The notes: generated by a model not told the origin, from the letters alone. A stretch of DNA of 22,098 nt from an uncultured Lachnospiraceae bacterium (GCA_910586715.1 CAJUJG010000022.1:9500-31597); one strand, 5' to 3'. Counted from the first letter of the stretch, positions 1 through 7,673 are shown. Numbers and translations are program-made.

Positions 1-73
1 TACACTCTTCTCTATAACCGCTATAATAATTGTAACAATCAACAATGTAGCAATTAAAAAGGGCGGTGAAAGG

Positions 74-277
74 ATGGTAGTTGAAGAAATGAACAACGCT
101 GAAATTATGAAAAATGCCATTGAGGACTTTGAAAAAGTTCAAAGATGTATGATATTGGCAAAGGAAGAAAATGCCACTAAAACCTACGCAGAACTTAAAA
201 GGCAGTACATTGTTTTAAAAGCACTGCTCAACAGTTTAGGCGTAAATCTTTCAGAGATTGACAGAATCAAAGAATAA
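74..277 (+). CDS. Small hypothetical protein, 67 aa
   Basis: I do not recognise this family. The product is a short acidic, mostly helical protein with heptad-like spacing (KNAIEDFEKVQ, AELKRQYIVLKALLNSL), so it may form a helical hairpin or coiled coil. A GGCGGTG stretch precedes the start by about five bases. An internal ATG at 89, behind GAAAGG, is an alternative start. It is the first of a series of small + strand genes that share strong ribosome binding sites and end at a terminator-like hairpin at 306-351. Small genes of this kind are typical accessory genes of Firmicutes mobile elements. Confidence 0.6.
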   Translation: MVVEEMNNAEIMKNAIEDFEKVQRCMILAKEENATKTYAELKRQYIVLKALLNSLGVNLSEIDRIKE

Positions 278-305
278 CAACTAAATATCAGTAACCACTA
301 AATAA

Positions 306-351
306 AAGGGTGTAAAGTCTTATTGAATTATCAAGGACTTTGCACTTTTTT
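306..351 (+). terminator. Rho-independent terminator or attenuator
   Basis: GTGTAAAGTC (310-319) pairs with GACTTTGCAC (336-345) with one G-T wobble, and a run of six T follows directly. It lies after the 67-aa gene and just before the ribosome binding site of the next small gene, so it could be either a terminator or an attenuator. Confidence 0.7.
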
Positions 352-371
352 ATTTTAGGAGGATATCAGCA

Positions 372-482
372 ATGATAAAAACAGTCACATACTTTGAATA
401 CCAAACATTAAAGGCAATTGGTAAGAAAATCACCGTATTAAGAGCAAACGATAATAGCGCAACAATAGTTATAGGTAAGTAG
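372..482 (+). CDS. Small basic protein, 36 aa
   Basis: A 36-codon frame starts at ATG 372 behind AGGAGGATATCAGCA, a near-perfect Shine-Dalgarno sequence at good spacing, and ends with TAG. The product begins MIKTVTYFEYQTLKAIGKK and has five lysines and one arginine in a beta-like pattern. I know no family for it. The strong ribosome binding site is the main evidence that it is translated. It sits between the hairpin at 306-351 and a gene remnant at 539-664. Confidence 0.5.
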   Translation: MIKTVTYFEYQTLKAIGKKITVLRANDNSATIVIGK

Positions 483-538
483 AAAACAATCAGAAATCAA
501 TCACAAACATTCATCAATCAATAAACAACAATTAATCA

Positions 539-664
539 GTCAAATATAACGGCTATCTGAGTGAAGTAGTACCACGTCGGCAGTTGAATCAATTAGTCGG
601 CAGTGTGAAGAGTAGCAAGAAGTTGTTTGACAGACTGGACAAATTAAGAATAGGAGGTCATTAA
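539..664 (+). pseudogene. 3' remnant of a small gene
   Basis: A frame open from just after a TAA at 533 to the TAA at 662 encodes about 41 protein-like residues (YNGYLSEVVPRRQLNQ ... KLFDRLDKLRIGGH) but has no ATG, GTG or TTG near its beginning and no ribosome binding site. Its 3' end carries the AGGAGG that serves the next gene, as in a once-intact operon. The preceding 55 bases are a degenerate ATCA-rich tract, which may mark a deletion junction. It could also be translated from a CTG at 557; I consider a remnant more likely. Confidence 0.45.
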
Positions 665-666
665 GT

Positions 667-1188
667 ATGAAGTATTTTAACAATGTAAGCACATTAGAGG
701 AATTAAGGAGACAGTACAAAGAGTTATTGAAAAAGTATCACCCTGACAACCCACAAGGCAGCACACAAGCAACACAGGAAATCAATGCTGAATATGACAG
801 ACTGTTTAAGGTATTAAAGGATAGACACGAAAGCAAGACAGACAAGACGGCAGACAGTACAAATACAAAGCAGACAGAGTATAGCAAGAACATGTATGAC
901 TGGGAAAATGATAAATCATTGCGTGAAGTATTACAGAAAATCATCAACTTTGATGGGATTGAAATTACTATATGCGGTCAATGGTTATGGATATCAGGCA
1001 ACACATACAGCTATAAGAAAGAGTTAAAAGAAATTGGATTCAAATGGGCAAGCCAAAAGAAAATGTGGTTTTGGCACGGGGAAGCTTTCAGAAAAAAGAG
1101 TCGCAAAACTTTAAGCATGGAAGAAATTCAAAGCTACTACGGCAGTACAAAGGTACAGACAGATACACGGATACTGTTGGAAGCATGA
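667..1188 (+). CDS. J-domain (DnaJ-like) protein of a mobile element
   Basis: The N-terminal 50 residues form a short J-domain: ELRRQYKELLKKYHPDNPQG contains the HPD tripeptide that stimulates the ATPase of DnaK/Hsp70. A polar Lys/Asp/Thr-rich linker follows (about residues 55-80). The C-terminal half has a compact aromatic domain with WLWISGNTYSYKKELKEIGF and WASQKKMWFWHG, a pattern common in J-domain proteins of Firmicutes phages and integrative elements. There is no Gly/Phe region or zinc-finger domain, so it is not a housekeeping DnaJ. The start is supported by AGGAGG eight bases upstream. Its partner is presumably the host DnaK; the substrate cannot be told from the sequence. Confidence 0.85.
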   Translation: MKYFNNVSTLEELRRQYKELLKKYHPDNPQGSTQATQEINAEYDRLFKVLKDRHESKTDKTADSTNTKQTEYSKNMYDWENDKSLREVLQKIINFDGIEITICGQWLWISGNTYSYKKELKEIGFKWASQKKMWFWHGEAFRKKSRKTLSMEEIQSYYGSTKVQTDTRILLEA

Positions 1189-1213
1189 CTATAAAGTTGC
1201 AAGCGTAAAAAAT

Positions 1214-1244
1214 AGGGTGTAACCATACAGAACGGCTACACCCT
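1214..1244 (+). promoter_or_regulatory. Intercistronic hairpin
   Basis: AGGGTGTA (1214-1221) and TACACCCT (1237-1244) form a perfect 8-bp stem with a 15-base loop between the J-domain gene and the next small gene. There is no T-run, so it is not a simple terminator. It may be a processing, stability or attenuation element. Confidence 0.45.
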
Positions 1245-1272
1245 GACACAAAGGAAAGGAAGGTATAAGGAT

Positions 1273-1443
1273 ATGACAATTAAAGAAGCTTATCACTGGA
1301 TATGGGAAAATACAAACTTAATGCAAGATACAATGATGCTCGACTTTGAATGTTTGGCTTATTGTGTCAGACATGGAATATTAAAAGAAATTGATAAAGA
1401 ACATTTTGAAGTTGCTGATAAAGAACACTTTGAAGTAGCATAA
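1273..1443 (+). CDS. Small acidic protein with duplicated C-terminus, 56 aa
   Basis: A 56-aa frame begins at ATG 1273 behind AAAGGAAGGTATAAGGAT. The product has the form MTIKEAYHWIWENTN ... CLAYCVRHGILKEI followed by two copies of DKEHFEVA. The duplication is visible in DNA as two 24-bp units (about 1393-1440) differing at three positions, all in third-codon positions. I do not recognise the family; similar 50-60 aa HWIWENT-type proteins occur as unnamed accessory proteins of mobile elements. It is in line with its neighbours and probably cotranscribed with them. Confidence 0.6.
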   Translation: MTIKEAYHWIWENTNLMQDTMMLDFECLAYCVRHGILKEIDKEHFEVADKEHFEVA

Positions 1444-1473
1444 GGCAAATCATAGAAAGGAATGTATGAGCGT

Positions 1474-1755
1474 ATGTTAATTTTAAAATATGAACGTTTG
1501 GACTTTTTCAATCACCGGATTTATACAGAAGACAAGAAAGAGAATTACACAAAGGAAGACTTGAAAAAAGTGTTTGCATATTTCAGTAAAACACATGATT
1601 CAACCATTCAGATTGATAATATGGTTGTGTTTTGGGACTGTTTGACGGAACACGAAAATAGGATCGTCACTGTAAGAAATTATGATGGCATGAACTATGA
1701 TGAATCAAAGAAAAGCTTTGATAAGGTGAAAAAGGAATGTTATGCAATGGCATAA
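1474..1755 (+). CDS. Hypothetical protein, 93 aa
   Basis: The frame is open from ATG 1462, but AGAAAGGA ends one base before that codon, so ATG 1474 (MLILKYERLDFFN) is the better start. The product mixes charged helices (KEDLKKVFAYFSKTHDS) and beta-like segments (IQIDNMVVFWDCL, NRIVTVRNYDG). No known motif is recognised. It is the last gene of the left + strand series and is followed by a terminator at 1796-1830. Confidence 0.6.
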   Translation: MLILKYERLDFFNHRIYTEDKKENYTKEDLKKVFAYFSKTHDSTIQIDNMVVFWDCLTEHENRIVTVRNYDGMNYDESKKSFDKVKKECYAMA

Positions 1756-1795
1756 TGATATAGTGGATTGCACGGAATATATTTGAATATATTAT

Positions 1796-1830
1796 AAAGG
1801 CTATGAGTTTTGACGGCTCATAGCTTTTTT
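1796..1830 (+). terminator. Rho-independent terminator
   Basis: GCTATGAG (1800-1807) pairs perfectly with CTCATAGC (1817-1824), with AAAG/TTTT extension, and is followed by six T. It closes the left + strand gene series. Confidence 0.9.
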
Positions 1831-2537
1831 GTGTAGGTCATTGTGCGGTTTATTTGGTTTGAATTAGTGATTGATTGTATGGTTATCATGCTATTTTGGG
1901 CTTATTTGGGGCTTAAATTCGGCTTGTAATGACTTATTTATTGTTCATTGGTATTATTTTAGGGTTATGCATAAAAAGTGGCTAGAATTGGCTTATAATG
2001 CGGTTATTTAGGGTTTGTATGGGGCTTGTGCGTGGGTTGTATGTTAGTATGGGGCAGCAAGCGCAAGATATACCCCCAGTTAGTTTACATTTGATTTGAA
2101 ACACTTCATTCTGCTAAAGCCCCTATCTGTTCTACGCACATAAAGTGCCCTAATTTTGATACCGAACGAACCACCCAAACAAGGGGGAGGGGGGTAGGTT
2201 TCAATCCAAAATATAAAATCGCATATATACCATATACCCCATATAAAAATACGCCCCTTTTATCGCCGCTAATCTAATATACATAAAAGAATTTCAGACA
2301 TAACACCATTTACCCTAACAATCCTCCACCTGTAACTATTCTATCCAAAATACTTATTGTTATATAAGAATAGCAAGCGTAAACGGCGCGTTACTGATTA
2401 ATGCTTTTTGTTTTATTTATAATCGAGTTATCCATACAGGGGGGGTATGTTTCCGTTTAAAATATTTAAGTACCTAATATATATGGTATACCGTCTGAAA
2501 ATATATAACATATCCTATTTCGCTCTATTTTATAGTA
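1831..2537. other. Non-coding gap with G/C runs; possible ori/oriT
   Basis: No convincing gene lies here. In an AT-rich background it holds many runs of four to seven G or C, among them GGGGGAGGGGGG near 2185 and CAGGGGGGGTATG near 2437. ATACCCCC (2070-2077) is the inverted counterpart of GGGGGTAT (2441-2448). AGCAAGCGCAA (2056) and AGCAAGCGTAA (2372) are near-identical direct repeats. Long gaps with spaced C-run/G-run inverted repeats occur at transfer origins of Tn916/ICEBs1-type elements, so an oriT or replication origin is possible. No relaxase gene is in view to support it. Confidence 0.3.
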
Positions 2538-2546
2538 TGATATAAT
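2538..2546 (+). promoter_or_regulatory. Extended -10 promoter
   Basis: TGATATAAT is a perfect extended -10 element (TGnTATAAT) 25 bases upstream of the ATG at 2571. No good -35 is visible, which extended -10 promoters tolerate. GGAG at 2559 is the ribosome binding site of the gene. Confidence 0.65.
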
Positions 2547-2570
2547 ACAAAAAGAAATGGAGTGAATTTT

Positions 2571-3338
2571 ATGGAAAACAATCAAAATGAATTAGAAAAA
2601 AATATAAAACATGAAAAGCTCAAATTACATTACAAATACTTAATTGTAATTGCGATTATTCTTTTGTTTGGTGGTATAGTATTAGCAACTTCTAATCAAA
2701 ATGAATTTGTTGCGCAAGTATCTTTTGGAAGTACAATGTCATCAATTATTTTATCAATTATAGCAATTTGGATGAGTATTTCAGGCGAACGCACTACAAA
2801 TGATATTAGAATAAAAATTGCAGATTCTACCGAAAGATTATCAGAAACCACCAAAAATGTTGAAACACTAAACAAAAACTATAAAAATACAATGGATACG
2901 CAATTAAATGAACTTAAAAATGTTCAAGAACAATTAAATGAATTACTTAATTCTGTTGGAGATATCAAAGAACATGTTCATACTATGCAGGGAGTTTCCA
3001 TATCCCCTAATGAACAATCCGATAATTCAAAAATTATCATCTTTGAAAATATTTATAGATGGATACAAAGAAATTATAATTATGATTCAGAATGGATTTT
3101 TTGCCAAATGGTTCAATCCGTTATATACTATTACGATACATCGGGAAGATTTAGCTTTGCTGATATAGCTAATGATTTAAGACACCATAATGTTCCACTT
3201 AATTACTATGCTAGAGATATAGAAAATTATTGGGGAGTCATTAACACATTAGCGGCAACATCTTTGTTTTATACTGAATCACAAGAAATTAAAAAAATAA
3301 TATCTCCTATACTGGATAGAATGCCATTTAGAAATTGA
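2571..3338 (+). CDS. Two-helix membrane protein with coiled coil, 255 aa
   Basis: Start ATG 2571 is chosen because GGAG (2559-2562) lies eight bases upstream; a GTG at 2562 would overlap it. Residues about 21-40 and 50-68 are hydrophobic helices (YLIVIAIILLFGGIVLA; SSIILSIIAIWMSI). A long coiled coil follows (about 70-135, with NELKNVQEQLNELLNSVGDI) and then a soluble C-terminal domain rich in Tyr and Trp (IYRWIQRNYNYDSEWIFCQM). No family is recognised. It has its own promoter and is isolated from the flanking operons, as cargo genes often are. A membrane-anchored sensor or effector is possible but not shown. Confidence 0.75.
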   Translation: MENNQNELEKNIKHEKLKLHYKYLIVIAIILLFGGIVLATSNQNEFVAQVSFGSTMSSIILSIIAIWMSISGERTTNDIRIKIADSTERLSETTKNVETLNKNYKNTMDTQLNELKNVQEQLNELLNSVGDIKEHVHTMQGVSISPNEQSDNSKIIIFENIYRWIQRNYNYDSEWIFCQMVQSVIYYYDTSGRFSFADIANDLRHHNVPLNYYARDIENYWGVINTLAATSLFYTESQEIKKIISPILDRMPFRN

Positions 3339-3391
3339 ATCAAATTTTAGCAATTTAATATTATAATATAAATTTCATATCATAAAAAAAA

Positions 3392-3434
3392 ATAAGGCAT
3401 ACCAGATAAGTCCACCCTATCCGATATGCCTTAT
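3392..3434 (-). terminator. Terminator of the endonuclease gene, possibly bidirectional
   Basis: ATAAGGCATA (3392-3401) and TATGCCTTAT (3425-3434) form a perfect 10-bp stem. Read on the - strand it is followed by a T-rich run (complement of AAAAAAAAATA), so it ends transcription of the gene at 3459-4748. It sits between convergent genes and may also stop the + strand gene. Confidence 0.85.
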
Positions 3435-3458
3435 AATCATCTATCCATTATCCAACTA

Positions 3459-4748
3459 TCAATCATCAATTTCAATCTTCCACCCCATCATTGCCTCATA
3501 AACTTTATTTGGTATTTCATCCCTATACTGTTCTGCTAAATCCTGAATAAAATCCTCTTTGTATTCCTTGTATCTCGCAAACGCAGCTTCAGCAGTATCA
3601 AATGTACCTAACTTTATCTGTCTGCCCATGAATGCCATTGCCGCACGGAATTTCTTTTTATCTTTTTCATACGATACACCAATGGGATAATCACCCCTGT
3701 CAGCTTTTTTACTGAGGAACAACGTATTAATTGCATGTGGCACAAAGCAGCATGTTTCAGGACTATAAACCTTATTGCCTTTAAACAGAATATCCTTATC
3801 CAAATCCAACGCCATTCCAGGAATCTTATTTTGGTCATACCATACCTTGAAATTACTGTAATTCAGCCATTCTTTACATACCGTACACCCTTTATATTGC
3901 GGCTGTCTTTCATGGAATTTTGCATTGTAACAACGATTTATCATATCATGCCATTTTAAATATGATTCAGATGTACAGTCAACGCCTTCCAGTCCGCGAT
4001 AACCAATCCTACACATTATGGGTTCCATTGCCCTTTTGCTCCAGTTATCAGGCTTATACTTGATGTCATTCATTACCTTTATGATAAACTCCTCTGAATC
4101 ATCACCCGTTTTATTAAAGTGATTTCTTACTGCCATATACTGTTTCTGATTCAGCGGATATAAATTCTTGTAATAATAATCCTGTTTGTCAAATCCACTA
4201 TGCCATATGTAAATATTGTTTGTCTTGTCAGGATTCACAACAAACTCTTCCAGAACTGCTTTTGCTGCATATAAAGGTTCTCTTCTGTAAATCCATTTGC
4301 CATCATAGAATACATTTTTCTTCACTGTATACCGCAATGCCCCATTACTGTCATAGCTTCCCTGTAAAAGATTATATTTACTATCTGAATATCTGACCAC
4401 CCTGCCATAATTGGACAGCCATATATCCTTGTAATCCATAAGTTTTACAAATATCTCGTCTGTCCCTAATGGAACAATGTCAATATTAGAAATATCAAGT
4501 ATTCTTTCATGTCTGATATCTTTGTATTGCCTCTCAATCAATATCTCCAAACCGTCAGAAAATTTAACTTCTTTCTTTTTATTAATATATTGACGCTGAT
4601 AATTGGCTTCACATTCTTTGCACTGTGATAAATAATAGGGATTATAAAACTGTCCTTTTACTAATCTGAATTTTTCTACAGGCAATATCCCGCCACATTT
4701 ATTACATACTTTTGTTATTCCGTTCTCTAATGTATTTGTATTTTTCAT
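3459..4748 (-). CDS. HNH-like homing endonuclease with zinc ribbon and AP2 domain
   Basis: Read from ATG 4748 (429 aa; GAAAGGAAG upstream) the order is: a zinc ribbon (CNKCGG ... CKEC, residues about 15-48); a NUMOD4-like segment with WLSNYGRVVRYSD; a weak HNH-like stretch (HSGFDKQDYYYKNLYPLN) whose usual histidines and asparagines are partly missing; a phage-endonuclease module (WHDMINRCYN, VCKEWLNYSNFKVW, LDKDILFKGNKVYSPETC); and a C-terminal AP2-type DNA-binding domain (GVSYEKDKKKFRAAM ... IKLGTFDTAEAA). Such proteins are freestanding or intron-borne homing nucleases. An upstream start at 4829 behind AAGGGAG is possible. The gene lies directly after the structured non-coding region and may share its transcript. 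Confidence 0.8.
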   Translation of the reverse strand: MKNTNTLENGITKVCNKCGGILPVEKFRLVKGQFYNPYYLSQCKECEANYQRQYINKKKEVKFSDGLEILIERQYKDIRHERILDISNIDIVPLGTDEIFVKLMDYKDIWLSNYGRVVRYSDSKYNLLQGSYDSNGALRYTVKKNVFYDGKWIYRREPLYAAKAVLEEFVVNPDKTNNIYIWHSGFDKQDYYYKNLYPLNQKQYMAVRNHFNKTGDDSEEFIIKVMNDIKYKPDNWSKRAMEPIMCRIGYRGLEGVDCTSESYLKWHDMINRCYNAKFHERQPQYKGCTVCKEWLNYSNFKVWYDQNKIPGMALDLDKDILFKGNKVYSPETCCFVPHAINTLFLSKKADRGDYPIGVSYEKDKKKFRAAMAFMGRQIKLGTFDTAEAAFARYKEYKEDFIQDLAEQYRDEIPNKVYEAMMGWKIEIDD

Positions 4749-4869
4749 TTTATATTTAATACTTCCTTTCAATTTTGATATGATAATAGATACGTCCCCC
4801 GATTTGGTGACGCAAAATAAGAAGCCCATTGAATAGACTCCCTTGAAATAATTCATGTATTCAATTGTG

Positions 4870-5786
4870 TTCAGTTTTCGCCATCAAGGCGATTTCTCAA
4901 TTCTGTGTAATCGTGATATTTACGTTTTCAGACTTGGAAACACTGACTTTTCCCAGCTTGTTGGGAAAATATGAAATTTTAAAATCTTTCGACAATAATC
5001 TGTGGAATAGATGATTATCCTATCATGGAACATCTTTTTCGCAACTTCCTACGAAAACTCGGCACTTTATAGGGACAGAGTTTAAAACCGATGCTATCGG
5101 CTAGACCATGATGGACTATTTATATAATTTGCAATTATCCCACGGTGAGACAACCTTTTACACACTTATATGGAAAACTTTTTTTATGAGCGATTGGTTT
5201 AAACCCATCGCATGATTTGAGGTTTTTCGTTTTGAAGTGAAATAACATCTCCCCAAAATTGGGGAGAACTTTTATTAGTAATCTGACTCCACAAAAATAT
5301 GGAGCGAACTATATTTATCACGCCCAGTTGGACTAATCGTTGAAAACTCAGCCGATACTATCATCTAACTTTATATGAATATCTTTGCTCGCCAAAACGG
5401 GAGAGCAAATCTTTTAAAGCGTTCGCTTTGAAACGAATGGAAATGGGATTAAAAACACTTCTATTATATAAATGGATATAACGAATCATTAACCACTTTG
5501 CAGAACGATTCATTTCGTCAGACTATATATCCAATCCGACATAATGTCTGATTCAAACGTGAACTCATTTCCAATTAGAAAATTTAATATTACCAGTTAC
5601 CCACGGGGAACCAATGCCTCACGGGACTATGGTATGCCACATAATACCGCCCACCTAAATTTTCATACCGGCAGCAGAGATGTACTTTAATAATTGTAAG
5701 TATGCGTTGCGAATAGATTTAATCATACTAGACCATTTTTATGATAAAAAATACTCAAAAACCTTGATTTATAAGGGATTAAACCA
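4870..5786 (-). ncRNA. Candidate large structured RNA, module A
   Basis: About 900 bases without a gene carry a dense set of hairpins with unrelated arms: TTTTCCCA/TGGGAAAA (4948-4969), CCGAT/ATCGG (5088-5100), GCGAT-GG-TTTAAA-CC-ATCGC (5190-5211), a 20-bp palindrome TCTCCCCAAAATTGGGGAGA (5248-5267), CTCCA/TGGAG (5287-5304), TTTGCTC/GAGCAAA (5384-5409) and AAAGCG/CGCTTT (5416-5429). A nested domain has TGGAAATG/CATTTCCA (5438-5445 with 5566-5573) enclosing TGGATATA/TATATCCA (5473-5480 with 5526-5533) and GACAT/ATGTC (5538-5548). A promoter candidate at 5792-5820 would give - strand transcription. GOLLD or ROOL-like ornate RNA is the nearest analogue, but I recognise no specific class. Ends are approximate. 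Confidence 0.55.
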
Positions 5787-5791
5787 GACCA

Positions 5792-5820
5792 CATATAATT
5801 AAAGAATATATATGTGTCAA
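5792..5820 (-). promoter_or_regulatory. Promoter candidate for structured RNA A
   Basis: On the - strand a consensus TTGACA (complement at 5815-5820) is followed after 17 bases by TATATG (5792-5797), or after 16 by TTATAT. The -35 is perfect and the -10 moderate. It would start an RNA at about 5785 running toward 4870. Confidence 0.5.
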
Positions 5821-5829
5821 AATTAAAAA

Positions 5830-6300
5830 TAATGAATGTGTCACAGCGTCACAACGTTTTCCAATTTTGTAATTCGTTGTCCACAGCGGACAACACTTCC
5901 CATATTTACGGAATCGGTTTAAACCGAAATCGTATGTTTTATCTCAAATACCAAAATGGTATTCAGATCAGATTCCCATTTCAGGAATACGGTCTAAATA
6001 TGAATTTTGATTTTCCTTTTGGTGAAATTAAATTCAATGCCAAATCCGAAACTTTCGATAATGCTACTCACGATGAAAGTAACAAATATTTACCTTCGCA
6101 CCTCCAATCAGACTAATCGACAAATAACCGTATATTTCAAAGGATGTACTTCTACTACACAATAATGGTATCGGTGTTTCACCGACTCCCAGCATAAGTT
6201 TCAAATTAGGTACAATACATCTCCCTTCAAAGGGATATCGTGAAATACTATAGCCCTATAAAATAGTTGGGAAATCCCATCTATACATATGTACCACAAG
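5830..6300 (-). ncRNA. Candidate structured RNA, module B
   Basis: This second hairpin-rich stretch has GTTGTCC/GGACAAC (5876-5894), TCGG-TTTAAA-CCGA (about 5914-5927), AATACCA/TGGTATT (5947-5963), ATTCC/GGAAT (5972-5988), TCGGTG/CACCGA (6171-6185), TCCCTT/AAGGGA (6222-6235), TGGGA/TCCCA (6268-6279) and CCAC/GTGG (6294-6303). Like module A it contains CGATTAGTC upstream (6111-6119) of a hairpin closed by GG-TTTAAA-CC, so the two may be diverged copies or two halves of one RNA. A weak TTGACG element on the - strand near 6310 could start it. A 100-codon + strand frame through this stretch lacks a ribosome binding site and is not called. Confidence 0.45.
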
Positions 6301-6327
6301 TGGCTCCGTCAATTCTGTCGAAACGCA

Positions 6328-7440
6328 TCAATACAAATCATCTATATCAATGAGGTCTGAATCTTTTTCAGCAACACAAAATAACTCACTGTGCAATTTT
6401 GCACAATGAGATACATTTTTGCATAGTTCATTCTGTCCCATACAATCTATATTTGTCAGGATAGGTTCTGATAGAACCTCACCCTCTGTAGGCATATCCA
6501 GTATATCTTCTATGGAAAAATCATGTTCCATTGGAACAGGTTCTCCCCAGTTGTCATCAGCCGCATTTCGCACCTCATCAGGGAATACCGATAAATCCAA
6601 TAACTCTCCCTGCTTATACTCACCATCATAATAACCTTCTACTGGCTTATATTTCAAAGATTTATTATACGCTATACATTGTCTGCACAAATCAACTTCC
6701 GCATCAAAATTATTCCTATACTTCTTTGCATCATTACAATAAGCATTATATCTTAACTTTATTGCTCTTCTATCAAGCTTTTCAAAGAAATCTTCACATT
6801 CCACTGCATCAGAATATTTCAACGCTTCAGCAATCACGGCATCTTTGTCACAATATCTACCATATGAATTATTCAGCTTGTAGTATGTACCATTTGACCT
6901 CCGCTTTTTATGCCTGTATACATAAATAAGTTGCATTTTCTCTAACTGATCCAAGTAATCGTTGACTGTCTCTTTCCCATATCCCCACAATGATACCATT
7001 TCATCTTGTGACATATGCCATTCTTTGGTTTGATTATTAATCGTTCCGATCAGAGAACAGAAAAACGAAAACACATTAAAGGGTTTGTTTGCCTTTTCAA
7101 ATATTCTCTGCATCTCCCATTGTTCCAAAACAACAAACTTTTTCTTATCAGAATTTACCTCTAACCCTTTACCAGAGAAAATGTAGTTATCATTATCCTG
7201 GCTTATAACATCTATAATCCCTTTTTCTATAAGCGAATGTACACCACTTTTAATCCCGTCAATTATGGTACGCTCTCTTTTGTTTGATGTTTTCAAAAAC
7301 TTACCTGTCATCTCGTATCCTATCAAACTAATAGATGTACTAAGATGTCCATATTTATTACAATACATCCCATTAAGGATCGCCATTATAGCTGTTTCTT
7401 TATCATCTGTATTTAGTTGTTTGTCCAAAAATAATTTCAT
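6328..7440 (-). CDS. Winged-helix replication-initiator-like protein
   Basis: The 370-aa product starts MKLFLDKQLNTDDKETAIM and has two helix-turn-helix regions: residues about 15-105 (ATGs shared with SLIGYEMTG, GVHSLIEKGIIDVI) and about 110-195 (MSQDEMVSLWGYGKETVNDYL, QLEKMQLIYVYRHKKR). This is the layout of Firmicutes plasmid and phage initiator or DnaD-like replisome-loading proteins. The C-terminal third is acidic and probably flexible (FSIEDILDMPTEGEV, DSDLIDIDDLY). Upstream repeats and twin palindromes at 7715-8307 resemble iterons or operators of a rep region. It could instead be a transcriptional regulator; I see no catalytic motif. It lies 41 bases behind the 63-aa gene. Confidence 0.6.
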   Translation of the reverse strand: MKLFLDKQLNTDDKETAIMAILNGMYCNKYGHLSTSISLIGYEMTGKFLKTSNKRERTIIDGIKSGVHSLIEKGIIDVISQDNDNYIFSGKGLEVNSDKKKFVVLEQWEMQRIFEKANKPFNVFSFFCSLIGTINNQTKEWHMSQDEMVSLWGYGKETVNDYLDQLEKMQLIYVYRHKKRRSNGTYYKLNNSYGRYCDKDAVIAEALKYSDAVECEDFFEKLDRRAIKLRYNAYCNDAKKYRNNFDAEVDLCRQCIAYNKSLKYKPVEGYYDGEYKQGELLDLSVFPDEVRNAADDNWGEPVPMEHDFSIEDILDMPTEGEVLSEPILTNIDCMGQNELCKNVSHCAKLHSELFCVAEKDSDLIDIDDLY

Positions 7441-7481
7441 ATAAATAATATCCTTTCACATAAATCAAATTAATTTTCTAA

Positions 7482-7673
7482 TTATTTTTCAGCGTTTTCA
7501 TATTGGATTAATTTCACAGCGTCAAAGTACCTTCTGTCTGCCATGAAAACATGAAATACTCTTCCATCTTTGTCACCTATTCCACAGCCAATAGGATGAA
7601 TACCTTTTTTGAACAATAAATTACATTCTTTTAAATCATAGTTATAAATGGGTTTAATATTTCTGTTATACAT
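7482..7673 (-). CDS. Small hypothetical protein, 63 aa (DUF5659-like)
   Basis: The product starts MYNRNIKPIYNYDLKECNLL and contains KKGIHPIGCGIGDKDGRVFHVFMADRRYFDAVKLIQ. The pattern of a short lysine-rich helix, a glycine-rich beta hairpin and VFxFxDxxxF resembles the DUF5659 type of small protein found on mobile elements, whose function is unknown. GAGAGGATG lies upstream of the ATG. Twin GGGCAA palindromes about 40 and 85 bases upstream suggest that it and the following initiator-like gene are controlled together. Confidence 0.6.
   Translation of the reverse strand: MYNRNIKPIYNYDLKECNLLFKKGIHPIGCGIGDKDGRVFHVFMADRRYFDAVKLIQYENAEK

Noticed and set aside
2180..2195. G-quadruplex at GGGGGAGGGGGG
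   Set aside because: Only two long G runs are adjacent; a four-run motif with short loops is not present.
4870..5786. Group I intron associated with the HNH gene
   Set aside because: An AAGATATAGTC-like stretch (ATATAGTCTG, - strand) is present, but I could not find the paired core elements or split exons, so the evidence is too weak.
5814..6116. 100-codon + strand frame in the non-coding region
   Set aside because: It starts with GTG, has no ribosome binding site, recalls no protein family, and runs through many hairpin arms; structured RNA on the - strand explains it better.
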